Shown one piece after another: positions 36,769 to 44,895 of a DNA stretch of 64,000 bases. This DNA is from Natronincola peptidivorans. GTDB taxonomy: Bacteria; Bacillota; Clostridia; Peptostreptococcales; Natronincolaceae. The translations under genes and the position numbers were made by a program. The DNA is taken from positions 62,001-126,000 of the forward strand of contig NZ_FOHU01000004.1 of NCBI RefSeq assembly GCF_900111615.1, given 5' to 3'. The notes beneath the pieces are model-generated. The model was not told the DNA's origin. It ran no database searches and was given only the letters and a program-made list of their open reading frames with translations. Numbering within the stretch: position 1 is the stretch's first letter; the number at the start of each line of letters is the position of its first letter.

Positions 36769-37297
36769 AATATCCCCCTTATATTTTTATTTTAAAGGAT
36801 TATATACTTTAAAACAAATAAAGCATACTCCCCTTTAACATAACAAGCTGATTTTGTTTCGATAATCCCTTTTGCATTTGTTATTACTATTTTTGATGTC
36901 TATCAATAAATCATGTTTTTCGTTCTTTATAGGTTTAAACCCATAAGTATAACTATTCTATATTTTTTTGATAATTCCTTCTTTATTGATTATTTAAAAT
37001 ATTTTTCTACTTATTCTGACATATATATTCTCATTAAATAGCTAAATTAATAGTTGTTCTTCTTTAAATACTTATAAAATTATTTAATTGTTTTATTATT
37101 TCTAATAATTATTATATTATCTTTTTTCACATTTTTAAAGGGGAAATTTTCCCTTTAAAAACACACTTTAGTATTTTCAATGGTTATAATCTTCATTTTT
37201 TTCATAAAATATCATTATCCAATATTTTTATGTAATATTTTCAGCGTAATTTCATTATACTATTAATGCTATCCAAAAAAAAGGAGGGATTCACTAT
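36769..37297. other. Divergent AT-rich intergenic region with one strong inverted repeat
   Basis: About 530 bases between the TAXI operon (leftward) and the 58-residue ORF (rightward). A perfect 11-base-pair inverted repeat TTTTTAAAGGG with its complement lies at 37132-37142 and 37151-37161, separated by 8 bases. No U-tract after the stem on the plus strand, and no gene is terminated there, so it could be an operator or a leader hairpin. No other feature is supported. Confidence 0.5.
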
Positions 37298-37474
37298 ATG
37301 AAAATTCATGAAGGATTGATCCCAACTGTTTTAGGAACCGCCGTTACTGCAACTGGTACCCTGATGCAAAGAAAAAAAATTCAACCAATGGTATCAGCAG
37401 GTATAATAGGTTTTGGATTAGCACATGTTGTTTTAGGAGCCATTGATCTTATAGAACATCGAGATGAACACTAA
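37298..37474 (+). CDS. 58-residue conserved-looking hydrophobic protein
   Basis: A short ORF starting MKIHEGLIPTVLGTAVTATG and ending GAIDLIEHRDEH, with a near-ideal AAAGGAGGGATTCACTAT ribosome-binding site and a terminator 15 bases after the stop. It has two short hydrophobic stretches (about residues 7-20 and 33-50) around a MQRKKIQP turn, so it may be a small membrane hairpin protein. I do not recognise a function. It points away from the TAXI operon and towards the YhaM gene. Confidence 0.75.
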   Translation: MKIHEGLIPTVLGTAVTATGTLMQRKKIQPMVSAGIIGFGLAHVVLGAIDLIEHRDEH

Positions 37475-37489
37475 TACCCTTGCTTCAAA

Positions 37490-37517
37490 ATAGAGAAGAA
37501 CTTTGGTTCTTCTCTAT
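37490..37517. terminator. Bidirectional terminator
   Basis: A perfect 12-base-pair stem ATAGAGAAGAAC with its complement, 4-base loop, followed by TGTCTATTTTTTA on the plus strand. It serves the 58-residue gene (plus) and lies just past the YhaM-type gene stop at 37520 (minus). Confidence 0.85.
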
Positions 37518-37519
37518 GT

Positions 37520-38485
37520 CTATTTTTTATAATATTCTGTTCCCATGTTCCATAATTTTTTTGTAAATATTTCTTCTTCTTCTACATCTTCTTTCATAAA
37601 AGATAAAATACTTTCGATATCTCCTGACATTTTATCCCCTTGGTGAAGGATTTGTGCTTCTACAGTTTTAGGCAAAACTGGAGATCCAAACTCTAGACTT
37701 CCATGATGGCCTAGTATACCATTTAATACTACCAGCTTGTCTTCTTGAGGAAAATTTTTGATTTTGTTCATTTTATTCAGGGTATGATGTGCCCCCATAA
37801 AAATATGTCCTATCATTGTTCCTTCCTCAGTAAACCCCATATCAGGCAATGCTTTATATTCCATCATCTTGCCCCAATCATGTAGTAGCGTCATTACAAT
37901 TAATCGGTCCATCTGAAGCTGAGAAAGCTTTTTTGTGATTGCTACATTATTAACAAATTTTAGTACCTCCAAGGTATGATGCAAAAGCCCTCGATAAAAA
38001 TTATGATGCACCTTTCTAGCTGCTGGATAAGTGGTAAATTTCTCATAGTATTCTTCAGAAAAAATCATCTCTTTAATTAATTCCTTCAAATGACTTGTTT
38101 CAATTTTGCTATAGAAATATTGTAAGCCCTTTTCCATACTTTCTAATTCCCAAGGACTGGTGGGAATAAAATCCTCCAAAGAAAAAGCTCCATCACTTGC
38201 TCTTTCAATACTTTTTATGGTAAGCTGCAGTTGTCCTGAGTACTCTCCTACTAATGCTTGTATTTTTACGATTTCATTATCCTTAAAGTTTTGCATTTTC
38301 TTTTCATTTTCATCATAATCCCAAAGCTTGGCCTCCAGAACCTTTGAAGCATCTTGAATAACTAAATCCCCATATTTTTTATCTGTTTTGGTGGTTTTTA
38401 CTTTTACAGCTGATAATAAGACTACTGCTTCAATTGTTTCATTTAAGTGTTTTTTCGATAGATCCTTCAATTGACTTATCTGCAT
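37520..38485 (-). CDS. yhaM: 3'-5' exoribonuclease YhaM family protein (OB-fold plus HD domain)
   Basis: A 321-residue protein with an N-terminal OB-fold (residues about 10-110; VVLLSAVKVKTTKTDKKY then IQDASKVLEAKLW) and an HD phosphohydrolase domain. The metal-binding residues are seen as KVHHNFYRGLLHHTLEV, TLLHDWGKMMEY and GHHGSLEFGSP, matching YhaM/CBF1. It trims RNA or single-stranded DNA from the 3' end. Single gene with its own ribosome-binding site (GGAGGAGTAAT). Confidence 0.9.
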   Translation of the reverse strand: MQISQLKDLSKKHLNETIEAVVLLSAVKVKTTKTDKKYGDLVIQDASKVLEAKLWDYDENEKKMQNFKDNEIVKIQALVGEYSGQLQLTIKSIERASDGAFSLEDFIPTSPWELESMEKGLQYFYSKIETSHLKELIKEMIFSEEYYEKFTTYPAARKVHHNFYRGLLHHTLEVLKFVNNVAITKKLSQLQMDRLIVMTLLHDWGKMMEYKALPDMGFTEEGTMIGHIFMGAHHTLNKMNKIKNFPQEDKLVVLNGILGHHGSLEFGSPVLPKTVEAQILHQGDKMSGDIESILSFMKEDVEEEEIFTKKLWNMGTEYYKK

Positions 38486-38625
38486 ATTACTCCTCCTCCA
38501 CTAGTTATTCTATATCCTATAAATTCTACTTTGTATTACCATTTCCTTCCCAAAGTGATTTCATTTTTACTTTCCTTCTCCAATAGATTTTAGAACTTCC
38601 TATTTATCATTATAGACTAAGTGAA

Positions 38626-38659
38626 ATATAATCATAATAGCAGTTTTACACCCTATAAT
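38626..38659 (+). promoter_or_regulatory. PerR-like box and -10 element upstream of rubrerythrin
   Basis: ATATAATCATAATAG (38626-38640) matches 11 of 14 positions of the PerR consensus TTATAATNATTATAA. A perfect TATAAT lies at 38654-38659, so the box would cover the -35 region. The start codon is about 140 bases downstream. The -35 itself is poor. The rest of the 38486-38798 gap holds nothing else I can support. Confidence 0.4.
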
Positions 38660-38798
38660 TTTGTTCACAAAAAATACATTTTAAGACTTGCAAAAGCCTG
38701 TTTAAAGCGTCTCTAACGGGGGTAAACATGTTATGGGAATATGGATTTATTAAAAATTTCTAAAACAAAAATAAAAAAGATACTAGGAGGAGATTATT

Positions 38799-39377
38799 AT
38801 GAACCCAATGACAGCAACTAATTTAAAATCTGCATTTGGTGGAGAAAGCATGGCGCATGCTAGATATATCCAGTGGGGTGAGGCAGCCAAGAAGGAAGGT
38901 TTCCCAAATGTTGCTAACCTTTTTAAGGCAGTTGCTTATGCAGAGCTCATCCATGCCGGGAATCATTTCAGAGAGTTAAGAAAAGAAGTTGGAGCGGCAT
39001 CTGTAACCTCTGGCGCTGAATTCGGTATGACCAATACTTCTGAAAACCTTGCAGGAGCCATAGAGGGTGAAAACTACGAGGTAGCCCAAATGTATCCAGC
39101 CTTTATATCAGTAGCAGATATGCAGTCAGAAAAAGGAAGCATACGTTCCTTCCAATTTGCTTTAGAGGCAGAAAAAACCCATGCTGCATTATTTACTGCT
39201 GCTAAAGAAGCAGTAGATGGCGGGACAGATTATGCAGAAGCTATTGTTCATGTATGCGATATTTGTGGTTATACTTTAGTAGGAGAGTTGCAGGATGATT
39301 GTCCTGTATGCAAAGCAAAAACCAGTATGTTTACTAGCTTTGAAACTGAAGCTGCCTGTTGTGCAAGCTGCAAATAA
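38799..39377 (+). CDS. rbr: Rubrerythrin
   Basis: A 192-residue non-haem di-iron protein. The ferritin-like domain shows GGESMAHARYIQWGEAA and later EGENYEVAQMYPAF and FALEAEKTHAALF (Glu and His ligands); the C-terminal rubredoxin-like domain has CDICG and CPVC for one Fe(SCys)4 site. It reduces hydrogen peroxide in the cytoplasm of anaerobes. The extra tail CCASCK adds three cysteines beyond the usual end. AGGAGGAG site precedes its ATG; monocistronic with its own terminator. Confidence 0.94.
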   Translation: MNPMTATNLKSAFGGESMAHARYIQWGEAAKKEGFPNVANLFKAVAYAELIHAGNHFRELRKEVGAASVTSGAEFGMTNTSENLAGAIEGENYEVAQMYPAFISVADMQSEKGSIRSFQFALEAEKTHAALFTAAKEAVDGGTDYAEAIVHVCDICGYTLVGELQDDCPVCKAKTSMFTSFETEAACCASCK

Positions 39378-39451
39378 GAGGCTATAGCTTTTAATTTTCC
39401 TTAAGGCATTAGAAGCTCAATCAACTTTTTAAAGACTAAAAGAAGAACTAG

Positions 39452-39498
39452 AAACCCAGCCATCATTACCTATATTGATACGTAAAGATGCTGGGTTT
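39452..39498. terminator. Terminator between rubrerythrin and tatC
   Basis: AAACCCAGC-C-ATC pairs with GATG-CTGGGTTT, followed by TTTTCTTG on the plus strand. It lies after rbr and 24 bases from the converging tatC end, so probably serves both. Confidence 0.75.
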
Positions 39499-39521
39499 TT
39501 CTTGTTAAATTATTCATTGCA

Positions 39522-40232
39522 TTAGGAATCTTTCTTCTTCCGTTTTTTTCTAAACTGTATCACTGCTACCAATAGGATTCCAATTTCATATAACACCAGA
39601 AGAGGTGCTGCAATCATCAACTGAGAAATGATATCTGGCGGTGTGATAATAGCTGCGCCTATGGCAATAGCTACCACAACATACTTTCTAATCCTTCTTA
39701 ACAGGGGGGCTGTTACAATATTCATCGTGCCCAGTATTAGAAAAAAAAGGGGCAGCTGAAAAACCAATCCAAATGTAAGTAGAAATTGAGTAACAAATGA
39801 GATGTATTGGGTGATGGTGAACATTGGAATTACATCCTGTGAAGCAAATTGCAGAAAAAAAGTTATAGCAAATGGAAATGCAATAGTATATGCGAAGGCT
39901 ATTCCTACACTGAACATCACCAGCATTCCAAAAACAATAGGAATAAGAAGCTTCTTTTCACTCTTGTAAAGTGCCGGCATAATAAAAGCGAGAAACTGAT
40001 AAATCAGAATGGGCATGGCCAATATTATGCCAGCCAGAATTGCCAGCCGAATGTTAGCCATCAGTGCTTCTGGCGGTGAAATATAAATCAGTTCCAGCGA
40101 CCCAGCAGGTCGTATTAAAAGATACCTGATTTCCTCCACAAACATGAAACTAATGACAGAGGTCAACAACAAAGCGACTAAACAAATAATCAATCGCTTT
40201 CTTAATTCTTCTAAATGATGAATCACACTCAT
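39522..40232 (-). CDS. tatC: Twin-arginine translocase subunit TatC
   Basis: A 236-residue membrane protein with six helices. Seen features are IHHLEELRKRLIICL at the N-terminus (the signal-recognition region), FAYTIAFPFAITFF and LPLFFLILGTM with the conserved Gln/Pro. The ATG at 40232 is chosen (an upstream TTG at 40253 would overlap the ribosome-binding site). It forms the Tat receptor with TatA. It is the last gene of the operon that carries a Tat-exported molybdoenzyme, which is its probable cargo. Confidence 0.92.
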   Translation of the reverse strand: MSVIHHLEELRKRLIICLVALLLTSVISFMFVEEIRYLLIRPAGSLELIYISPPEALMANIRLAILAGIILAMPILIYQFLAFIMPALYKSEKKLLIPIVFGMLVMFSVGIAFAYTIAFPFAITFFLQFASQDVIPMFTITQYISFVTQFLLTFGLVFQLPLFFLILGTMNIVTAPLLRRIRKYVVVAIAIGAAIITPPDIISQLMIAAPLLVLYEIGILLVAVIQFRKKRKKKDS

Positions 40233-40271
40233 TACATTGATTTCCTTCTCCAAAGTACCACCCTATTCTCA

Positions 40272-40418
40272 TTATTCTTTCAAATCTTTTTTTGATTCGC
40301 TTTTATACTCTTCAACACTTTTCTTTAAAGATCTACCTACCAAACCAAATCGGCTGGGACCAAAGATCAACAAAATTACACCTGCTATCAATAGAATTTC
40401 TATGAATCCAAATTTCAT
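40272..40418 (-). CDS. tatA: Short TatA-like protein (48 residues)
   Basis: A short ORF with an N-terminal membrane helix MKFGFIEILLIAGVILLIFG followed by PSRFGLVGRSLKKSVEEYKS, that is, the helix-hinge-amphipathic helix layout of TatA/E, with FGPSR in the hinge. It lies 27 bases after the larger TatA and 39 bases before tatC. A site reading AAGGTG is 6 bases before the ATG at 40418. Only 48 residues, shorter than usual TatA (about 60-90), with a brief charged tail. Second pore-forming subunit is likely. Confidence 0.8.
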   Translation of the reverse strand: MKFGFIEILLIAGVILLIFGPSRFGLVGRSLKKSVEEYKSESKKDLKE

Positions 40419-40445
40419 CATCTACACCTTCTTTCGATTCAATCT

Positions 40446-40631
40446 TCAGGACTTTTTGTCTGCAGATGTTTCCTCGTTATTAACACTGTTGGTAATATCA
40501 TTTGTAGCCTGTTTGAATTCTCGAATTCCTTTACCTAAGGATTTTCCTATTTCGGGAAGTTTAGACGGCCCAAAAATAAGTAATACTAATCCAAAAACTA
40601 TAAGAATTTCTTGAAATCCTATTCTACCCAT
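40446..40631 (-). CDS. tatA: TatA-like twin-arginine translocase subunit
   Basis: A 61-residue TatA/E protein: membrane helix [18 protein letters not shown], hinge [20 protein letters not shown], then a charged tail. The ATG at 40631 is preceded by AGAGGTGGCATCT; a GTG at 40640 would start inside that site. With the 48-residue protein and TatC it makes a minimal TatAC-type pathway with no TatB. It follows rnfD with a 227-base spacer that contains a hairpin and a poly-G run. Confidence 0.88.
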   Translation of the reverse strand: MGRIGFQEILIVFGLVLLIFGPSKLPEIGKSLGKGIREFKQATNDITNSVNNEETSADKKS

Positions 40632-40777
40632 AGATGCCACCTCTCTTTCTTATTAAGGTATATTTTTTCTTTTTCAACTTTCTTACACTGAAGCTACTTT
40701 TCACTTGTTTATTTTGAATTCCTCATGTTTTCATATTAAATTATATAATAAAACAATTAAAATATCGGCAACATATA

Positions 40778-40837
40778 AGATGAAGGAAAAGAATAATCGG
40801 GGGGGGGGGGAAAGCCTTATACCCTTTCCCTTCATCT
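40778..40837. other. Hairpin with an internal 12-G run
   Basis: AGATGAAGGAAAAG (40778-40791) and its near-complement (40824-40837) pair at 13 of 14 positions, and the loop contains 12 consecutive G (40799-40810). It lies between the rnfD stop and tatA start. On the minus strand the transcript carries a C run and no U-tract follows, so it is not a standard terminator. Confidence 0.55.
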
Positions 40838-40858
40838 GGAGCATCTTTTTTATATTTA

Positions 40859-41779
40859 CTATATTTGATTACTTACAACAGCTCTTTTTTTCACAGTGAG
40901 TTTTTCAATCACTGGAACTATAGGATTCATAATTAATATGGAGAATGCAACGCCACCAGTAGTAGGTAGTGCATATCTAAATATGCAGATCAGCACACCG
41001 ATACAAATTCCATGAAGTATTTTTCCACGTAGATTGTCTGGGCAAGTAACCCAATCGGTAGCCATAAATATAGCACCTAACAGCACACCGCCGCTTAAGA
41101 CGCTGTAGATTGGATCTATCCCAAAAAGCATTGATCCTAAAAAGACTGTAGAGATAATGGATACAGGCATCCTCCACTCAATCTGCCTTTGATACAGTAG
41201 GTATACCCCTCCAAGAATCAAAGCCAAAGCGGAAGCTTCACCAAAGGATCCACCAGGGAATGCTAATAACAAGCTGCCATAGCCAGGCATTTGTACACCC
41301 TGATGAATCATGGTTAAAGGTGTTGCCTGTGTAATCACATCGATTTCTGCAAGCAGGTGCGGCTGATTTACCCTAAAGGTACTGCCAAAAATCATAGTGA
41401 CTACATATCCAAACAAAGCAGGGTTAAAGCGATTCCAGCCTAGCCCTCCCATTAATTCTTTTGCTAATCCCACTCCAATTACTGCAGCGATAGCAGCACG
41501 CCATGCCGTAGCCGAGGAGGGTAATACTAAAGCGATTAACATACCTGTTACTACTGCACTCAAATCAACTATTCTATTCTTTTTACCTAACAGCATCCTT
41601 ACTACAGTTTCCGTAGCTAGAGAAGCGGCAACTGCTGCTGCTAGAACAATTGCAAAGTTTATACCATAGAAATAAAGAGAAACAAGACAAACCGGGATCA
41701 TAGCTATAATCACATCTAACATACTATCTTTGATAGTAATATTTGCTTTTAGCCTTTTCCGGGGAGAAAAAACTCTCAT
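40859..41779 (-). CDS. rnfD: RnfD-like membrane subunit, solitary
   Basis: A 306-residue integral membrane protein of the RnfD/NqrB family with about nine helices. The start is the ATG at 41779 behind GGAAGGAGGAAGATTA; a TTG at 41797 lies within that site. Seen features are GGLGWNRFNPALFGYVV, the stretch DVITQATPLT (Thr153), which aligns with the FMN-attachment site (S/T-x-A-T) of RnfD, and FMATDWVTCP. In Rnf it carries covalent FMN and passes electrons across the membrane. Here no rnfA, B, E or G is present. It starts 30 bases after the HydA-RnfC fusion, so the two are likely one complex. Confidence 0.9.
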   Translation of the reverse strand: MRVFSPRKRLKANITIKDSMLDVIIAMIPVCLVSLYFYGINFAIVLAAAVAASLATETVVRMLLGKKNRIVDLSAVVTGMLIALVLPSSATAWRAAIAAVIGVGLAKELMGGLGWNRFNPALFGYVVTMIFGSTFRVNQPHLLAEIDVITQATPLTMIHQGVQMPGYGSLLLAFPGGSFGEASALALILGGVYLLYQRQIEWRMPVSIISTVFLGSMLFGIDPIYSVLSGGVLLGAIFMATDWVTCPDNLRGKILHGICIGVLICIFRYALPTTGGVAFSILIMNPIVPVIEKLTVKKRAVVSNQI

Positions 41780-41809
41780 TAATCTTCCTCCTTCCAATTT
41801 TAAAATTAT

Positions 41810-44800
41810 CTAAAATACTTTTAATTCATCCTTTGTTTGTTTTATCATACTAGAGATAGGTCTATTGGATGGACAGACAAAAGCACAAATGCTGCAGCCT
41901 ATACAATCCTCTACATTATACCCTCTACTTTCACTTAATTGCTTTGTTTCTGCAAATATGCTTAGCTTGTTAGGATATAGCTCCATTGGACAGTTTTCTA
42001 CACATCGTCCACAGTGAACACAATCATCATAATTTTCCAGCTTCGAGAGTTTTGTCTCTTCTGCTAGAATTAGAACACCCTGGATACTATCAGTAATGAA
42101 CTCCTCTAAAGATGCCTCCCTTAATTGTCCGTCCCTTTTACTTAGATAGATTTTAACCCCTTGGCTCTCAATTTGGTTGAGATCCACGCCAGCTTCCATT
42201 AATACTGACTTTAAAGATACTCCCAGTCTTACTCTATAGTTTCTAGGGTCCTTCACCAGTAAGCCATCTACTGTAATTACCGTATCAATATTGGGGACAC
42301 CAGCAGTTATACGATTGTAGATTTTTACAACAGTTTCAACATCTGTAATCATACAGGCTTCAATGGATTTTCCTGAAGCAAAGATTTTTTGAATCAGCAT
42401 TGATTCTTTGCTTTGGGGATATTTATCTGCTACAGTAACCACTTCTATTATCTCGTCGTTCTGTACCTTTTCCGACAATAGATTAATCACCGTAGGATCA
42501 TTTGCACATGCAGCAATTACACATCTTTCTAGCTTGAATGCTTTTAACAATACCTTTATTCCCTTCAGCAGCTGGTTGATGTTTTCCAAGGCCAGTCGAT
42601 GATCTTTGGTAACCAGATTATTTGTCCCTGCTAAATTGATAACAAGAGTATCTTTATGGTTAGCTTCCCATTCTATTCCCTTTTCAAATAAAGGTGTATT
42701 GACTCTTGTGTTACTAATGGCAGGAAGATGTGATATACCTATACCTGCTATTTTTTCCCTTAGCTCATTAACAGAAAGTTCTTCAATTTTTACTTCTTGA
42801 GAATCAGTAGAAATCCCATCTGCTTTTTCAACACTGTCTACTGCAGCAGAAACTTCCTTTAGCATAGCCTCCTGAAGCTTTCCAGGAACAATAATGATGC
42901 TTTCAGCGTTTTTTGTTCTACTATCATTTTGTTCTTTGATTTTTATTACTTTTCCTACAACCCCTGAATAGATATGGCGTCCATAGAAGCCATTAGCCTC
43001 AGCAATTTTTTGTCCTACTGATACTTCTTCCCCTTCTATAACTACTGGACGGGCAAATTTACCATCACCCTGCTTTAGTGGAAACACTAATTGGTCAGAG
43101 AGTCCAGCTTCTTTTATCGCTTTATGCAGGGTGCTATTTTGTATCCTCTCTGTATATTCAGTATGAAGCAGATCATGGGACATTTTCCCTAATGGTTCTC
43201 CTAAGAACTCTTTATACAGTTCTTGTACAGCAGGATTTTCATGGGACTTTCGCAACGGTAGGTTTTTATCTACTTCATAGATGGCATCCATTCTAGCCTG
43301 TCTTTTCTCCTTAGTTGCTGGCAGTGGTTGACCTCCTCCTCCGATACAACCCCCAGGACAAGACATAACTTCCACAAAGTGATAAAAAGCATCGCCATTT
43401 TTTATCATTTCTAATAGTTTTCTAGCATTGGATAGTCCATGGCACACAGCTACTTTTACTTCCAGCTCTCCTACCTGTAAGGTAGCTTCTTTTATACCCT
43501 CATAACCTCTCACCTGTTGAAATTCTATTCCTCCTAATTCCTTGCCTGTGATCACTTCTACTGCAGTACGAAGAGCAGCCTCCATAACTCCACCTGTGGT
43601 TCCAAAAATTGCTGCAGCACCTGTAGAGACCCCGAGAGGATTATCAAACTCTTGCTCCTCCAAGCCTTTAAAGTCGATGTTAGCCTTTTTCACCATTCGA
43701 GCAAATTCTCTTGTAGTTAATACTGCATCTACATCTTGAATACCTGATTGACTCATTTCAGGACGACTAGCTTCAAACTTTTTAGCTGTACATGGCATCA
43801 GTGAAACTGAGAAAATATCTTTAGGGTCAATGCCAGCTTTTTTAGCATAATAAGATTTTGCTAATGCTCCAAACATTTGTTGTGGAGACTTGCAGGTAGA
43901 TAAATTATCTAAATATTCCGGGTAATTATACTCCATAAACTTAATCCAGCCTGGACTACAGGAGGTAAACATAGGTAAGTTTTCCCCTTTGCCCACTCTA
44001 TCTATAAATTCATGACCCTCTTCTAGGATTGTCAGGTCAGCAGTAAAGTTAGTATCAAAAACCTTATTAAAACCTAGGTTTTTCAAACTAGCTACCATTT
44101 GCCCTGTACTTACTCCACCAGGAGCAATACCAAACTCCTCTCCAATAGACACTCTAATAGCAGGTGCAGTCTGAGCAACTACATGTTTATTAGGATCTTT
44201 TAGCGCTTCCCATACTCTTTCCTCGTGACTTTTTTCTGTCAACGCTCCTGTAGGGCAAACCGTAACACATTGACCACACTCTACACATGCGGTATCCTTC
44301 AACTGTCTTTCATATTGAGGTGATACTTCGTCAGAAAATGGTGGCGTGACTTGATTAGGAAATCCATCATATTTAAAGCTTAAAATATCTGCTGTTTGAG
44401 TTTCGCTGCACACTCTTACACAACGACCACACAGGATACATTTTTGAGGATCTCTATTAATCCCTTCACTGCTGATATCCATTTTTTCTACCAAGCGTTT
44501 TACACTAGTAGAGGTAATATGATCCAAACCAAATTCTTTAGCTAGTGTCATAAGCTCACATTTTTTTTGCCGCAGACAGTGGTCACAATCAATTAGATGA
44601 TTCTCTAATATGGATTCTAAGATATTCCTTCTAGCCTGCTTAATCTTTTTGTTGGATGAAATTATTCTCATTCCATCAGTGACTGGTTCAGCACAGCTAG
44701 GTATCATTTTATCTGTTGCTACATCCTTTACCATACAAATCCGACAACCACCGCTTTTTTGCACTTCTGGAGGAAAAATGTCCTTATGATGACATAGGGT

Positions 44801-44893
44801 GGGTATTTCTATCCCGGCTTTTTTAGCAGCTTCCAAAATGGTAGTGCCCTTGGGAGTGCTAATTTGTTTACCATCTATTGTTATAGTTAGCAA
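41810..44893 (-). CDS. [FeFe] hydrogenase-RnfC-like fusion protein
   Basis: A 1027-residue fusion, uninterrupted. Residues 1-585 are a full HydA: 2Fe-2S (C34, C50, C53, C67), His-type 4Fe-4S (about 99-112), two 4Fe-4S (152-162, 203-213), and the H-cluster loops TSCSPGW (310-316), MPCTAKKFEASRPEM and SCPGGCIGGGGQP (511-523). Residues about 590-1027 are RnfC-like: FPLKQGDGKFARPVVIEGEE and VGQKIAEANGFYGRHIYSG (barrel domain), a 51K-like middle part and a C-terminal two-cluster ferredoxin (CVHCGRCVENCP, CIGCSICAFVCP). In the RnfC half the usual GVECEPYLT is replaced by LAGTNNLVT and GGPMMG is absent, so NADH/FMN binding is doubtful. TTG start behind GGGAGGGG. Directly upstream of rnfD. Confidence 0.92.
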   Translation of the reverse strand: MLTITIDGKQISTPKGTTILEAAKKAGIEIPTLCHHKDIFPPEVQKSGGCRICMVKDVATDKMIPSCAEPVTDGMRIISSNKKIKQARRNILESILENHLIDCDHCLRQKKCELMTLAKEFGLDHITSTSVKRLVEKMDISSEGINRDPQKCILCGRCVRVCSETQTADILSFKYDGFPNQVTPPFSDEVSPQYERQLKDTACVECGQCVTVCPTGALTEKSHEERVWEALKDPNKHVVAQTAPAIRVSIGEEFGIAPGGVSTGQMVASLKNLGFNKVFDTNFTADLTILEEGHEFIDRVGKGENLPMFTSCSPGWIKFMEYNYPEYLDNLSTCKSPQQMFGALAKSYYAKKAGIDPKDIFSVSLMPCTAKKFEASRPEMSQSGIQDVDAVLTTREFARMVKKANIDFKGLEEQEFDNPLGVSTGAAAIFGTTGGVMEAALRTAVEVITGKELGGIEFQQVRGYEGIKEATLQVGELEVKVAVCHGLSNARKLLEMIKNGDAFYHFVEVMSCPGGCIGGGGQPLPATKEKRQARMDAIYEVDKNLPLRKSHENPAVQELYKEFLGEPLGKMSHDLLHTEYTERIQNSTLHKAIKEAGLSDQLVFPLKQGDGKFARPVVIEGEEVSVGQKIAEANGFYGRHIYSGVVGKVIKIKEQNDSRTKNAESIIIVPGKLQEAMLKEVSAAVDSVEKADGISTDSQEVKIEELSVNELREKIAGIGISHLPAISNTRVNTPLFEKGIEWEANHKDTLVINLAGTNNLVTKDHRLALENINQLLKGIKVLLKAFKLERCVIAACANDPTVINLLSEKVQNDEIIEVVTVADKYPQSKESMLIQKIFASGKSIEACMITDVETVVKIYNRITAGVPNIDTVITVDGLLVKDPRNYRVRLGVSLKSVLMEAGVDLNQIESQGVKIYLSKRDGQLREASLEEFITDSIQGVLILAEETKLSKLENYDDCVHCGRCVENCPMELYPNKLSIFAETKQLSESRGYNVEDCIGCSICAFVCPSNRPISSMIKQTKDELKVF

Positions 44894-44895
44894 CT

